Under the pieces are notes generated by a model, which was not told where the DNA came from, did no database searches, and was given only the letters and a program-made list of their open reading frames with translations. Positions 1 through 10,800 of a DNA stretch of 23,250 nt are shown here, in pieces (the first letter of the stretch is position 1; the number at the start of each line of letters is the position of its first letter). This stretch comes from Elysia marginata. Taxonomy: Eukaryota; Mollusca; Gastropoda; Plakobranchidae. The DNA is taken from the NCBI GenBank assembly GCA_019649035.1, contig BMAT01003691.1:113764-137013 (forward strand). The letters run 5' to 3'. The position numbers and the translations under genes were made by a program.

Positions 1-69
1 TTATTATACGAACAAAGGTTTATTATCGATGGGAAATATTTGACAATTTTTTTTACATTTCTCAATGCT

Positions 70-327
70 TTGGAGATACATAAAAATTGCTTCAAGTGCT
101 TTACATGGATTCCTCAACAATCCATTACTTTGTAAGTTCACAAAGGTAAAACAGTTCAAACGCATGATTCTTGTATACTGATAAGATCTTTTACTGCCTA
201 TAACCGGTTACCCATTAAATGCCTGAGTGAGGTTAAGGAGAGTGTATAAACAGTCCTCCTTCAGGACTTTTAACCAGGACCTCTTAGTCCAAAAAGCCTA
301 GTGTCTATCATCACACCACGAGGCCAC
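70..327 (-). mobile_element. tRNA-derived SINE, old copy (family member 1)
   Basis: Read on the minus strand it starts GTGGCCTCGTGG, has a decayed B box (GGTTAAAAGTCC) and then the same body as the copies at 16391 and 21703: a CAGGCATT(A)AA block, TATAGGCA(G/A)T(G/A)AAAGAT, TATCAGTAT, a (G)TGAG/TGAAC-TT/TC-A block with GTAAT, and GTAAAGCACTTGAAGCAATT. It is the most diverged of the three. Its position suggests an upstream intron of the SLC2A gene, which cannot be shown here. Confidence 0.72.
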
Positions 328-1710
328 AAAATGTACAAAAATTCATTTTTATAACATATATTAGAGACTAAACTTTGAGAACAAATACTGCTACATGCAA
401 ATCATTAGCACGGTTGCAAAGCAAATGCAAATGCGTGTGTGCATAATGTGCGTGTTTGTCTCAGCTTGACTCGCTAAATTGCACAGCGTAAAAAAATAAA
501 GATGCATATATTATCTAAGTCCGTATTGTATTTTTTGACCTATGGTTTTTTTTTGTTTTCTCTTTTTCCGTTACATTCTTTTACATGAAATTTACAATAG
601 CACACCATGAAGGAGCGTAAAACAGATACATGGTAATGGCCTTTACAACAAAAAAGTCTGAGTATGCGTGTTATTGCATAATACAATACTCTGCACATCA
701 CGACAAAACGACAGGGGATACGACCTTTTATCACAGACCTTTAATGAAATCTGCAAGTTGAACTGCGTGTATGGTAATATTGCTCACCACCCGGACCATT
801 AACTCGACACAAACTTAACATGTATAATAATCTAATCTGACTAATCTATCATTGTCTCGTACAGACCCAATGACTCACTGTTTAGCCGACGACCTTTTAG
901 GTTTTTGTCACTTGCATTATTGGACACTAGCTTGACGCGAAAAAAAAATGACTTCAATGAAGACATTCGTTTTTTTCCGGTAATGAAAATCATAACGAAA
1001 ATCATAGACGGAAACTAAAGTCAATTATTCAAGAAACGTTAATGTGTCGTACACATGCAATTTTGCACCTGTTTTTTGCTCCTTAACATGTTGCGTTAAG
1101 TATTTGGACATAAATTTCTTACAGCAGGCAAAAAATCTTTACACGACTAGTGATTACCATTAGATTAAGATGGATATCTCGCAACTTAAAGAATATAGGG
1201 GTAAGATGTTTCTTGAATTGAAAAGCAGGCCAAAATATCCTTACTGATAATGAGGCTGGGCATATTTCGACGTATTGCATACTGTTATCATAATGGAGGA
1301 CGTGACAGGAAGTTAGAGTAAAACTCTTCTATGCAACTGATCAACCAGACCCTATTTCACGCATTGATCCATAACGCTAACTTTGATAGCCAAAGGCGAT
1401 ATTTTTGTAAAGTGCACAGCCTCAATTGATTACTCCGATCCGCCCAAAAGTGGAGTATTCATCTTCTTGCCCCAAACAAATGCGTGTATTTCGATAAATG
1501 TTGTAAGATAACAAAGACCTTGAGCGTGGACGACGATAACGTACTCGTGACGTAATCACACCCATAAGCAGCGTGGATTTTACAGCAGAAGCTAACGGGC
1601 CCCATTCACTCATCATCCATCCTGAATTTTTCTTCTATATCGGCTTAGTCCTCCTGTGCGGGCCGATAACGCATGGTCTCTAATATCACTTTCACCGTGT
1701 GTATCGGCAG
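328..1710. other. Non-coding stretch left of the first SLC2A exon
   Basis: No exon, RNA gene or clear repeat was found on either strand. Nothing resembling GLUT TM1 or TM2 is visible, so this is probably intron. A minus-strand open frame at 1422-1616 has no recognisable content. Confidence 0.4.
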
Positions 1711-1835
1711 GCGTGACGGCAGTCTCCTGGCGAGCAGTCTCGGTGTAGTGGCCGGAGTCCTGATGCTGTCGTGCCGCGCTGCAAGAGCCTACGAGCTGAT
1801 CATTATTGGACGCTTCATCGTCGGCATACAGTGCG
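1711..1835 (+). CDS. SLC2A exon A: GRR loop, TM3, start of TM4
   Basis: This is the leftmost recognisable exon, 125 bases. It encodes [20 protein letters not shown] and continues to [14 protein letters not shown], matching the loop after TM2 and TM3 of GLUT proteins. The acceptor CAG ends at 1710. The first base completes a codon begun in an upstream exon, expected to be the Arg of GRR. The donor is GTCGGT at 1836, leaving phase 1. A stop codon at 1667 in the same frame means the exon cannot extend left, and the ATG at 1673 is not a credible start because TM1 would be lost. Confidence 0.9.
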
Positions 1836-4800
1836 GTCGGTACAATTCACGCAGCCTTGAATAAGAGATAGAATAGATGAATGAGGCTACAAACATACCT
1901 TCCACCCCCCCGGGTCTGTATCCAGCCCAGCAACGGAAAAATAGTGCAACTCTGATGCAGATCTAGTTAAAAGAGCCATCATTATCCCATCATGGCTGCC
2001 AGTGTGATCAGAAGGTGGGTTTCTCCACCGTATCACAGTTGCTCTATTTTTTTTTCGTTTCTGGGTTTGATACGGTCCAGGGCGCAGTATGTAGCCAGCA
2101 ATGGGAAAAAGAATGTTAATCAAATTGTTATTCACAGATCTATTAGCGTGAGTGTATCGAAGATTTCTATAAATTTATTTAAATTTTCACTAAGACTTTT
2201 TTTTTAAACGTACTTGTTTTCAGACACTGATATGAATATTTTTTTTTTTAGTTTTTCCCCGGATGGGGGGATTTGGGTGAGGGGGTAAAAATTGTGATGA
2301 TCATGTGAGTAGACAGGGATGAGTTTTGATTTCAGTGCGAAAAAAAATTAGTGTTTGAAAAATCAATTGCAATGACATCGAAAATACTTACAATGCGTAT
2401 TTTAGGCATCTAAGAGTTAAAATGAAAAGTTTTTAAACCCGAAATAATAGATTTTAACACTATACGAGATGCTGTCAGTTTGAAATGTTAAAGCGATTAA
2501 GCCTTAGCTTGGGCTTATTACAATTAAATATAAAACATTAGCTTTTGCGAGATTTGTTTCGAAACGGCAATAATATATTCGTTATAGTATTTTGAAGGCA
2601 ATATGATAGCTCTTATGTCGATGTACAAGTTTGATTTTGCGGAAAGACTCTGTGTGAATAACTGAAGATAATAAGTTCATTTTAAACCAATTGCACTCTT
2701 TTTCTTTTTTATCCAGGCCTCAATTAATTGTATCATTTTGCCTTTTTTGTTCAGGCTTGTTCACAGCGCTAACTCCACTCTATCTGGCTGAAATCAGCCC
2801 AGTCCAGGCGCGTGGTGCGGTGGGAGTTCTGCACCAACTGGCATTAGTCACAGGCATGCTTACGGCACAGGTGTTGGGATTTCCCGTTCTTTTAGGCACT
2901 GAGCGATGCTGGCATATCCTTCTAGGTGCGTCTCGCCTTTTTTTTTGCATTTCATTATTTTGATTAATACATGTAGTTTGAGCAACGGTTCTGACCTATT
3001 ATCTCTACCACGTTGTTCTGACTATTGATGCGGAATTTGGTATTAAGAGTGCTATACGAGCGTTTTCGTTTTGGGCGCAATCATCAAGACTGAAGGCGGA
3101 AGTGATTGCTTTTCCCAAAACTCGCGTGACTGCACTGTGTTATAATCTCAGAACCGTTCAAGCAAGTCAGTTGAGTGTAAATAAATTATACATTCTTTTC
3201 CAGTATAAACTACATGTAGCAGTCTCTGTAAGTCGTAATTTTGTTTAATAAATTGTAAAACAAAATGTCAAAACTTGATGAGATGGATTTCATAAAAGCT
3301 TTGGCGCTCCAAGATAAACAACAACTATGTTTCATCCATTCAAACAGACTAGCTTCATTAAGAAGCTTTGCCTTAATGAAAACCGAAACGAATCGATGCT
3401 ATTCAGTTATCGATAAGCGTGTTTCAAGTGACAGTTGGTGAATACGCTTAGTAGGATGCGTAAAGCAAGCAAATATTTAGTTGCGCAACTCTGTATCGCG
3501 GCCTGTCAACATAGATAGGATGTGGGAAACTTTAAAGGTAAAGAAGTGTAAAATTATCCGAAAAATGTTGGCATTCTATCAGTGAACGTTCAGGTAATGA
3601 AATAAATCTGAGGCTTTGCTTGGGTTTCATAGGTTAGTATCATTGTGCCAGAAATAAAACCTAGAATTCATTGTGAATGATTAATGATAGGGAAATTATT
3701 GAAATGATAATGGTTTATAGAAGTTTCTTACGAAAACAGGCACTTTTGTCTATCAGGTAAAACAAACTTCCGTTATGCGACCAGGCTATAATATCTAACA
3801 CACTGCGTTACGTTATTTCAGGTCTGACGGCATTGCCGAGCTTCCTACAGGCACTGATACTACCTTTCTCCCCGGAGAGTCCACGTTATCTTCTCACTGC
3901 CAGGCAAGACAGTAATGGCTGTCGACAAGGTCAGTTCTAACTGGCTGCTGTCTGGTGTCCTCACTTTGTCCTTACTTCCTATAATCATTATAATTGGTGT
4001 TCGTTAATCTTCAGTTAGCTTTTTTTCCACAAATGTCAGAATTTAGCGAGACTTGATAAGTTGTTTGATCAGTTTTTAGATGAAAAGAGCGGTTTGCATT
4101 TCCAAAAAAAACTTGTAAAATCACTTGGACAACAAGTTCGAAACAACGATCAAAACAATTTGAAGAGGATAACGCCTGTAGAGAAAATGCATACATTCAT
4201 TGGAAGAGTTATGATTACAAAGCTAAAGGTATTAAAATTGTAAAATATTTATAATTTGCTCTAATAAAGTTGGCACGTATTTTATGTTTTTGCTTTTTTT
4301 TTACTTTTTTTTCTCTTAGCCCTAGAGATACTACGAGGCTCGACTGATGTGGAGACAGAAATGAACTTATTGGTCACAGAAAAGGAAACAGATTCCCAGG
4401 TTAGGTGTGCTCTGTGTGGAGAAAAAAAATGGTTATCTGCTCGACTAATCACGAGTACAATTTTAGCTTGTTTTAGTGCACTAGGGTAATTAGAATGTTG
4501 ACACTGAGAAACGGTTGCAACAGTTTTTAAAATCTTTTTTAGTGTAGATTTGGTAGCCTATGGACCCCTTCGCTGCTACATATTTTTCCACACTGTGTGT
4601 TTAGACTCGGCCCACAGCAGGCCTACACACTCACACCCACAAGTCTATTCGGTTATAAATTTAACGCTGACAGACACTAGGCTAGGCCTGAGGTCTTTTA
4701 GCGTGCTATTTGACTACATATCCATGAAAAATACGAACGTGTAGTGTCGGAGGATCGAAGCAAGATGTGCTATAAAAAACGTTCTTAGCACGTCCAGAGA

Positions 4801-7800
4801 GCATTATAACCTTGCAATTTTTGAGGTTCTTGGTAGGTCCACAGCGCAGTCAAGAGGTTAAGGTCTTAGCGGATTATATTTACACGCTGGTTCAGTAAAT
4901 TGTATCGAAATTCCAGGCTTTGCCTGTTAAGTGAAAAAAATTATTTGCCCATGACTATTTTTTTCTATTTTTCTAAAAAACTTAAAAAACCCACAAATTT
5001 TCAGCTTATATCTAAAGCAATTGAGTCAAATCAAGCACTGTGGTAAACTTTTACTTTTGTTTTCTGCGTGTATTCATCTTACTTTATGTCTTTATACATT
5101 TTAAGTGTGAAAAACTATAATCCTAACTTCCCAACGAGCTTTCAGACTTTGCCAAAATGAAGGTCGAAACGAAATCAGGCTGCATCGCTCTTTGCACTTG
5201 ATTGTGTATCACCACCATGATGCGGGAATGCTCTTGCCTCCTGCAGCAGCGCAGAACTTGAACTTGGGCTCTAACTTGGAATAAACACGGGCAACTTATA
5301 CGAATGAACCAGAAAATATAGGCTTTTACACACCACGAATTTCCAGAGGTGGAAGAGCACTTTTAATGAATTTATGATTATAATTTTTGTCTGCTTCCAA
5401 ATGTTAAATTCTAAATTGAGTAGATCTAGTAATGTTCTCGGATATAGATTTAGAGTTTAAATACATAAATTAAGTCTGTAAGAAAATCTAGAAAAACTAA
5501 ATGTAGATAGATCTAGAAGATATCTTGGTCTGTAGTCTAGCTTAAACTAGACTAGATTTTGCGCGTCACATTCACCTCCGTTTTAGGCTCTATGTCTGAG
5601 ATTTTCTTCCGCTTTAGCACTTAACTTTCTTCCATTTTGTGAAGATGAAGGCCACCTTTCACGTATTATGCAAGTATTTTTATCTCTCCTACAGGACAAA
5701 CCCTTGTCCATCTATGAATTGCTGATGGACACTCGCCTGAGACAACCGCTAATGATAGGTGTTGTTTTACACCTCTCCCAGCAGGTCAATGGAATACCAG
5801 GGGTAAGATGTATGCTCTCGATTTAGACAGGAAAAATTAGAGTAATGATTTCGCTACTAATTTAAGGTAGAGAAGTTTGAACACGCACAAAATGCACTTC
5901 GAAGTTTTTTTTTCTGGTTCTGTTGTCTCGAAGTTTTGTTTTACTAAAGCTATTAAATTTGTTGTGAATCGATAGAACCTTAAATTAAAGAAAGACACGA
6001 AAACCCTCAAGACATAGGGACAACTTTGTTTCTCCATCGGATCGCCTTGTTTCATTATTATCTTTTTTTATTTTCCCGCATTAGTTTTCACAATACCAAC
6101 TGGTATTTGTACTTCTTACATTTTAATCTTAATATTAGTTTAATTACTTCGTCTTTTACCATATTATGCCATCTGTTCTCGTATATAAGGTTTTCGTGAC
6201 AATGCGCTTTGGGGCATTAACAAAAAGCTGAGATAAAGTGAAAGACTGTCATTTTTTCCACTTTGTCTTCGTTTTTTTAAAATTACAGAATCTTGGTTGT
6301 TACGTCTGCAATATGATTATTTTGTAAGAATATAAAATTTCTTACTGACAAGCAATATGATAACAAGTTGTTTTCACATAAAATCCTAAAACTTTAAAAT
6401 GAATAATTATGCGTTTATTATGAAACCCTTATATTCTTATTTTACTCTTTTAAAGTTTTATATTAAGATTTGACTTTTCTCTATATTTGGAGCCAGGTAT
6501 TCTTTTACTCAACTCGTCTCTTCCAAGACGCGGGTCTGTCTGAGCATGCAGCTAAATACACGACCAGCGGTCTGGGCGTTGTCATGGTAACCATGGGCGT
6601 GCTCACGGTGCCTCTAATGGACAGGGCAGGCCGGCGCACGCTGCTCCTGATTGGTCTTGGAGGCATGGCCGTGATGGCTGCCTCAGCAACAGTCACGCTT
6701 TGTCTTAGAGTGAGTATACATGCCCTGCCTTCATGTTGTAAAAGCTCTTGATATAGCAATTTTGATATCGCGTAATTAAAAGTTTCGTTCGATAGAATGT
6801 CCCTTGCAGATACTGTTACGTGTTGTGTATAAAGGAATAAAAATTAACATTTATTATTAAAGTTTCGTAATTTTTCCAAAAATGCTCGTATGTCATGGAA
6901 CTACTAATTTCTGAAATTTCAAATTGACAAATACAAGTAAGGTGTTGTATTTACATACCGGTATTCAGCCATCTTTTCGCACTTGTGGCATGAAGCTTTG
7001 ACCCAAACTGCCTGACAAAATACCTTGATGAGATGTATTGCGATAAAAAATTTACAAATAAGATGAAGAAAGTTTAAAACTGAAGCTTAGATGACCGCGG
7101 CTTTCAGCTTCTTGTAAAGTTTAAGAATTTTACTTTGAAAGGTTATAGAACAATGTACGGCATCATATTGGGCTACCACATAACAATATCTTTTGGAAGT
7201 CTAAGGAAAGCTATATTTCTAAATGTAATTTGCTACTACAAAAAATTAAAATTTTGTAAGTTTCCTTTTAACTTTTAACTAAAGATTGCAATAATTATTA
7301 AATGAATTGTATTTTTCATGCCTACAAAAAACGCAATCCGTTTAAAGAGATCACTCCAACTCGTGAAACTGTTATGTTTCTTTAATTTTTCAGGAAAAGG
7401 AGAAACACAGCACTGTAAAAAATTAGGAATATCTACCTTCTATCAACCAAGCTAAAGAATAAGCCATAATTGATGTTTAGAAAATTATATTGCACTGTTG
7501 TTTTTAGTTTCCCAGCACATGATACTTTTTGTAAAATTAAAAAAAAACTTCTAAAATCTCGGTATTTGGGCGCCTGATAGCCAGTCGTACAGTAATGCTC
7601 TGAAAATTAATATAAGTTGAATTTAGTTTAATGTGTATTGGCTTGCTTGAGGAAAAATGTAAAATATTAGGGAAAGGTGTAAAGCCTTCAGGCTACCTTC
7701 GGTGGTGGAATTAGACTCTAACAAAGTTTTTCGTTGCTTTTTTTGTCGTAAAATTGGGTTTAAAATGTTTGCTTTTGTTCTGTTGCATGACTTCATCGAC

Positions 7801-10800
7801 TGGAACCAGGATCTTGTGAGTGGATTTGACGTTCTGAGTATTATCCTTATCCTTATACTCGTCGTCTTTTTTGCACTCGGACCGGGTAAGATTTTAATCG
7901 CATTATTCATCTATTATCTTTTTATATTAAAAAAATCTACATCAAGATTGTTTTTTTTTTCTTCGAAATAAAATCAAGATTAGAGGAATAATAATAATTT
8001 TCACTTACCTTTCCCATTTCTTCTGTGTAACAGCAATTTCGATAACCAGAAGTTAAAATTGTACAACTCTTCACTGGTTGGTGTAGTGTATGTTTTGCAT
8101 CGCACAGCTATATCATAATCGTTTGAATAGGTTTGACGTATACAAAAACTGTTTCTTCTTGACTGTATCTATCAGGTATAATTAGTTTTGTTTTCCTAAC
8201 AATGAGAATTATTTACTGGGTCAATGTTCATTGGATCATTCAGACATGTATTGCTCGCATTTCGACTTTTACTCCTTCCGCACCAAGTTTGCTTTCTTTT
8301 TTATTTTATCGGAGGCACTACGTACACCATTTCCCTTGATAAATTAGAGTTGCTTTTACTTACATCCCCCACGGTATCTGCATATCATATTTTGTTTCTT
8401 TTATGGTCGCCTAACATTCAAACTAGTGTTTCCCATTTAGGCCTTCCTTTGTATTCTTCAAGTTAGTGTAAAATTTGAGCTCGTTGCGTAATTCTATGAC
8501 GGCTCTTTAATTTGCTATAATAAATGTCACATTCCCCCCATATATTGAAGTTTTCCGTTGCTGCCAAGTGAAGAAATTGATAACTGGGATGAAATAGAAA
8601 GGGTATGAAAATTCTCTTTAAATTGAAAATAATTTCAGAGAAAATGACTCAGCAAGTGTGTGGCGGGCTTTGAAGAAGGTCACGGGGGATGGGAAATGTG
8701 GGAGAGGGGCACCAAACATATGCGTGAATGAAATAAATAAATTCTATTGTAGATTTGATCATCATGACTTTTTCAGGAGCATGAAAATATAAGACGGGAA
8801 ATAATGTCTGAACCTCAGGGTGGCAGTGAGATCCAATCACGTTTCACATGCGAAGCAGTAAGAAGACGGTTTGTAAAGATAAAATCTAATGAAGCCAGTG
8901 GCCCAGACAATTTACCGAATAAGGTTCTGAAAACATGTGTTGAACAACTATCAGATATATTTGCATTCATATTCAATTTGTCTATGGCCCAGCATGCGAT
9001 CCCCGATGTGTGGAAACTTTCGAAAATAGTACCCGTGCCTAAAAAGTCACCAGTGAAACAATTAAATGATCTGCGAGACTAATATTACGTGAGCTACTGT
9101 CGGAGGTGAGCAACAAACTTGATCCATTCCAATTTGCGTACAAATCTAAAAGTAATGTTGAAGACGCCGTGTTAGTATTTTTAAACAATATATTGAAACA
9201 TCTAGACAAAACAAAGACCTACGTACGCGCCCTTTTCATTTATTTTTCTTCAGCTTTTAAGACTATACAGCCCCCCATTATGGTTCGCAAGCTGAGCGCC
9301 CTGAATGTCTCTAAAGATATTATAGCGTGGATTTTTGATTTCTTAACCAACCGGAATCAGTTTGTAGTTTTGCAGGATGTTATATCAAGAACCTTAAAAA
9401 CAAATACAGGCGCGCCACAAGGATGCGTACTCTCCCCTGTCTTATACACCATCTATACTAACGACTTTATATGCACTGATAACGGTACTAAATTATTGAA
9501 ATTTGCGGATGACTCTGTAATTCAAGGCCTCATAACATCCAACGAAAAACATTACCGGAAATGTATACAAGATTTTACTGCGTGGTGCAAGGATAATTTT
9601 TTGCTTTTGAATGTAAATAAAACGAATGAAGTCCTTTTTGATTTCCGGATGATAAAAAATTCCATTGATCCTATTACCATCGAGGATGAAGAAGTTGAAA
9701 TTGTACATCATTGCAAATATCTAGGAATAACAATTGATGATAAATTAAATTGGCACGAACCCACAAAAAATGTCAGTAAAAAAGTCAATCAGCGACTTTA
9801 TTTTCTGAGGAAATTGAGATCCTTCAATATTTGTAATAAGATCCTCTCAATATTTTATACAGCCACAGTTCAAAGTGTCATCAGCTTTGGAATAACTTGC
9901 TGGGGCGGAAACATCACTCTCAGGGACGAGGAGAGATTAGATAGACTTATACGAAAGGCATCTAAAACGACATGTTCTAAGTTTGATTCTACAAATGAGA
10001 TATATAGAAAATCGTGTAGACGAATAGCCAAAGACATCCTTAACAACGCCGACNNNNNNNNNNNNNNNNNNNNNNNNNNNNNNNNNNNNNNNNNNNNNNN
10101 NNNNNNNNNNAAAGGCATCTTTAACAACGCTGACCACCCCCTAAATGCAGAATACACAAGGTCTGTAAGGACCGGAAGGCTGCTCTCTAAGACAGCTAGG
10201 ACGGAAAGGTGCAGGCGGTCATTTGTGCTTAGCAGTATCTGTCTTTTCCAGTACGCTATGCGCTGGGACAAACTAAAAATTAAAAATCATCAACGACTCT
10301 GAAAATAAATCTCAACCATTAAGATCATTATTGTGACTATTTATAATGCGTAATGCATTATTTCGTGCTATAAAAATAAGATTATATACATAATTGTATA
10401 CGTTATATCGTGTTATGTATAAACCCAGTGTTGTCTGACGTAATCAATGTATTATGTATGTAACAATGTAATTTATGTAAAACTATGCTGATGCTGTCAA
10501 AACAAATTTCCTTGAAAAGGGACAAATAAAAGTATCTTATCTAATCATGGCAGCATGGTAACACTGCTTTGTAACACTTTAGTCTTGCACTTTGTCTTCT
10601 ACAAAATGACCATGATCTCTGTGTTTTGTGTTGTGTTCCTTGTCCCATTCCAGCCCCAGTTCCATGGCTCATAGTACCAGAGCTCTTCACCCACGACGCA
10701 AGGCCTGCCGCAGTAGCAGTCTGTGTGTTCGTCAACTGGACTGGGAATTTCGTGGTTGGTTTCGGATTTCCTTTGCTACAGGTAAACCGATGTCAAGTGA

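Larger units (their letters stand above)
8600..10545 (+). mobile_element. 5'-truncated non-LTR retrotransposon (CR1/L2/Rex1-like, Jockey superfamily)
   Basis: LINE fragment in the same orientation as the host gene, in the SLC2A intron between exons G and H. It carries part of ORF2 (linker, reverse transcriptase, C-terminal region) and a roughly 240-base 3' UTR. The 3' end has a small stem (TTTCC...GGGA), then AATAAAAGTATCTTATCTAATC-like short repeats instead of poly(A), as in CR1/L2-type elements. The endonuclease domain is absent. Protein similarity is visible from about 8620 ([20 protein letters not shown]). The exact 5' edge and any target-site duplication could not be fixed. Confidence 0.85.

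Noticed and set aside
1673..1864. Start codon ATG at 1673 for the transporter
   Set aside because: The protein would lack TM1 and TM2, and a good acceptor lies at 1710. The in-frame IGRR before it appears to be chance.
2257..2290. G-quadruplex candidate
   Set aside because: Only three clear runs of three or more G are present, short of the usual four.
6505..6759. 84-residue minus-strand open frame
   Set aside because: It is the antisense shadow of SLC2A exon F.
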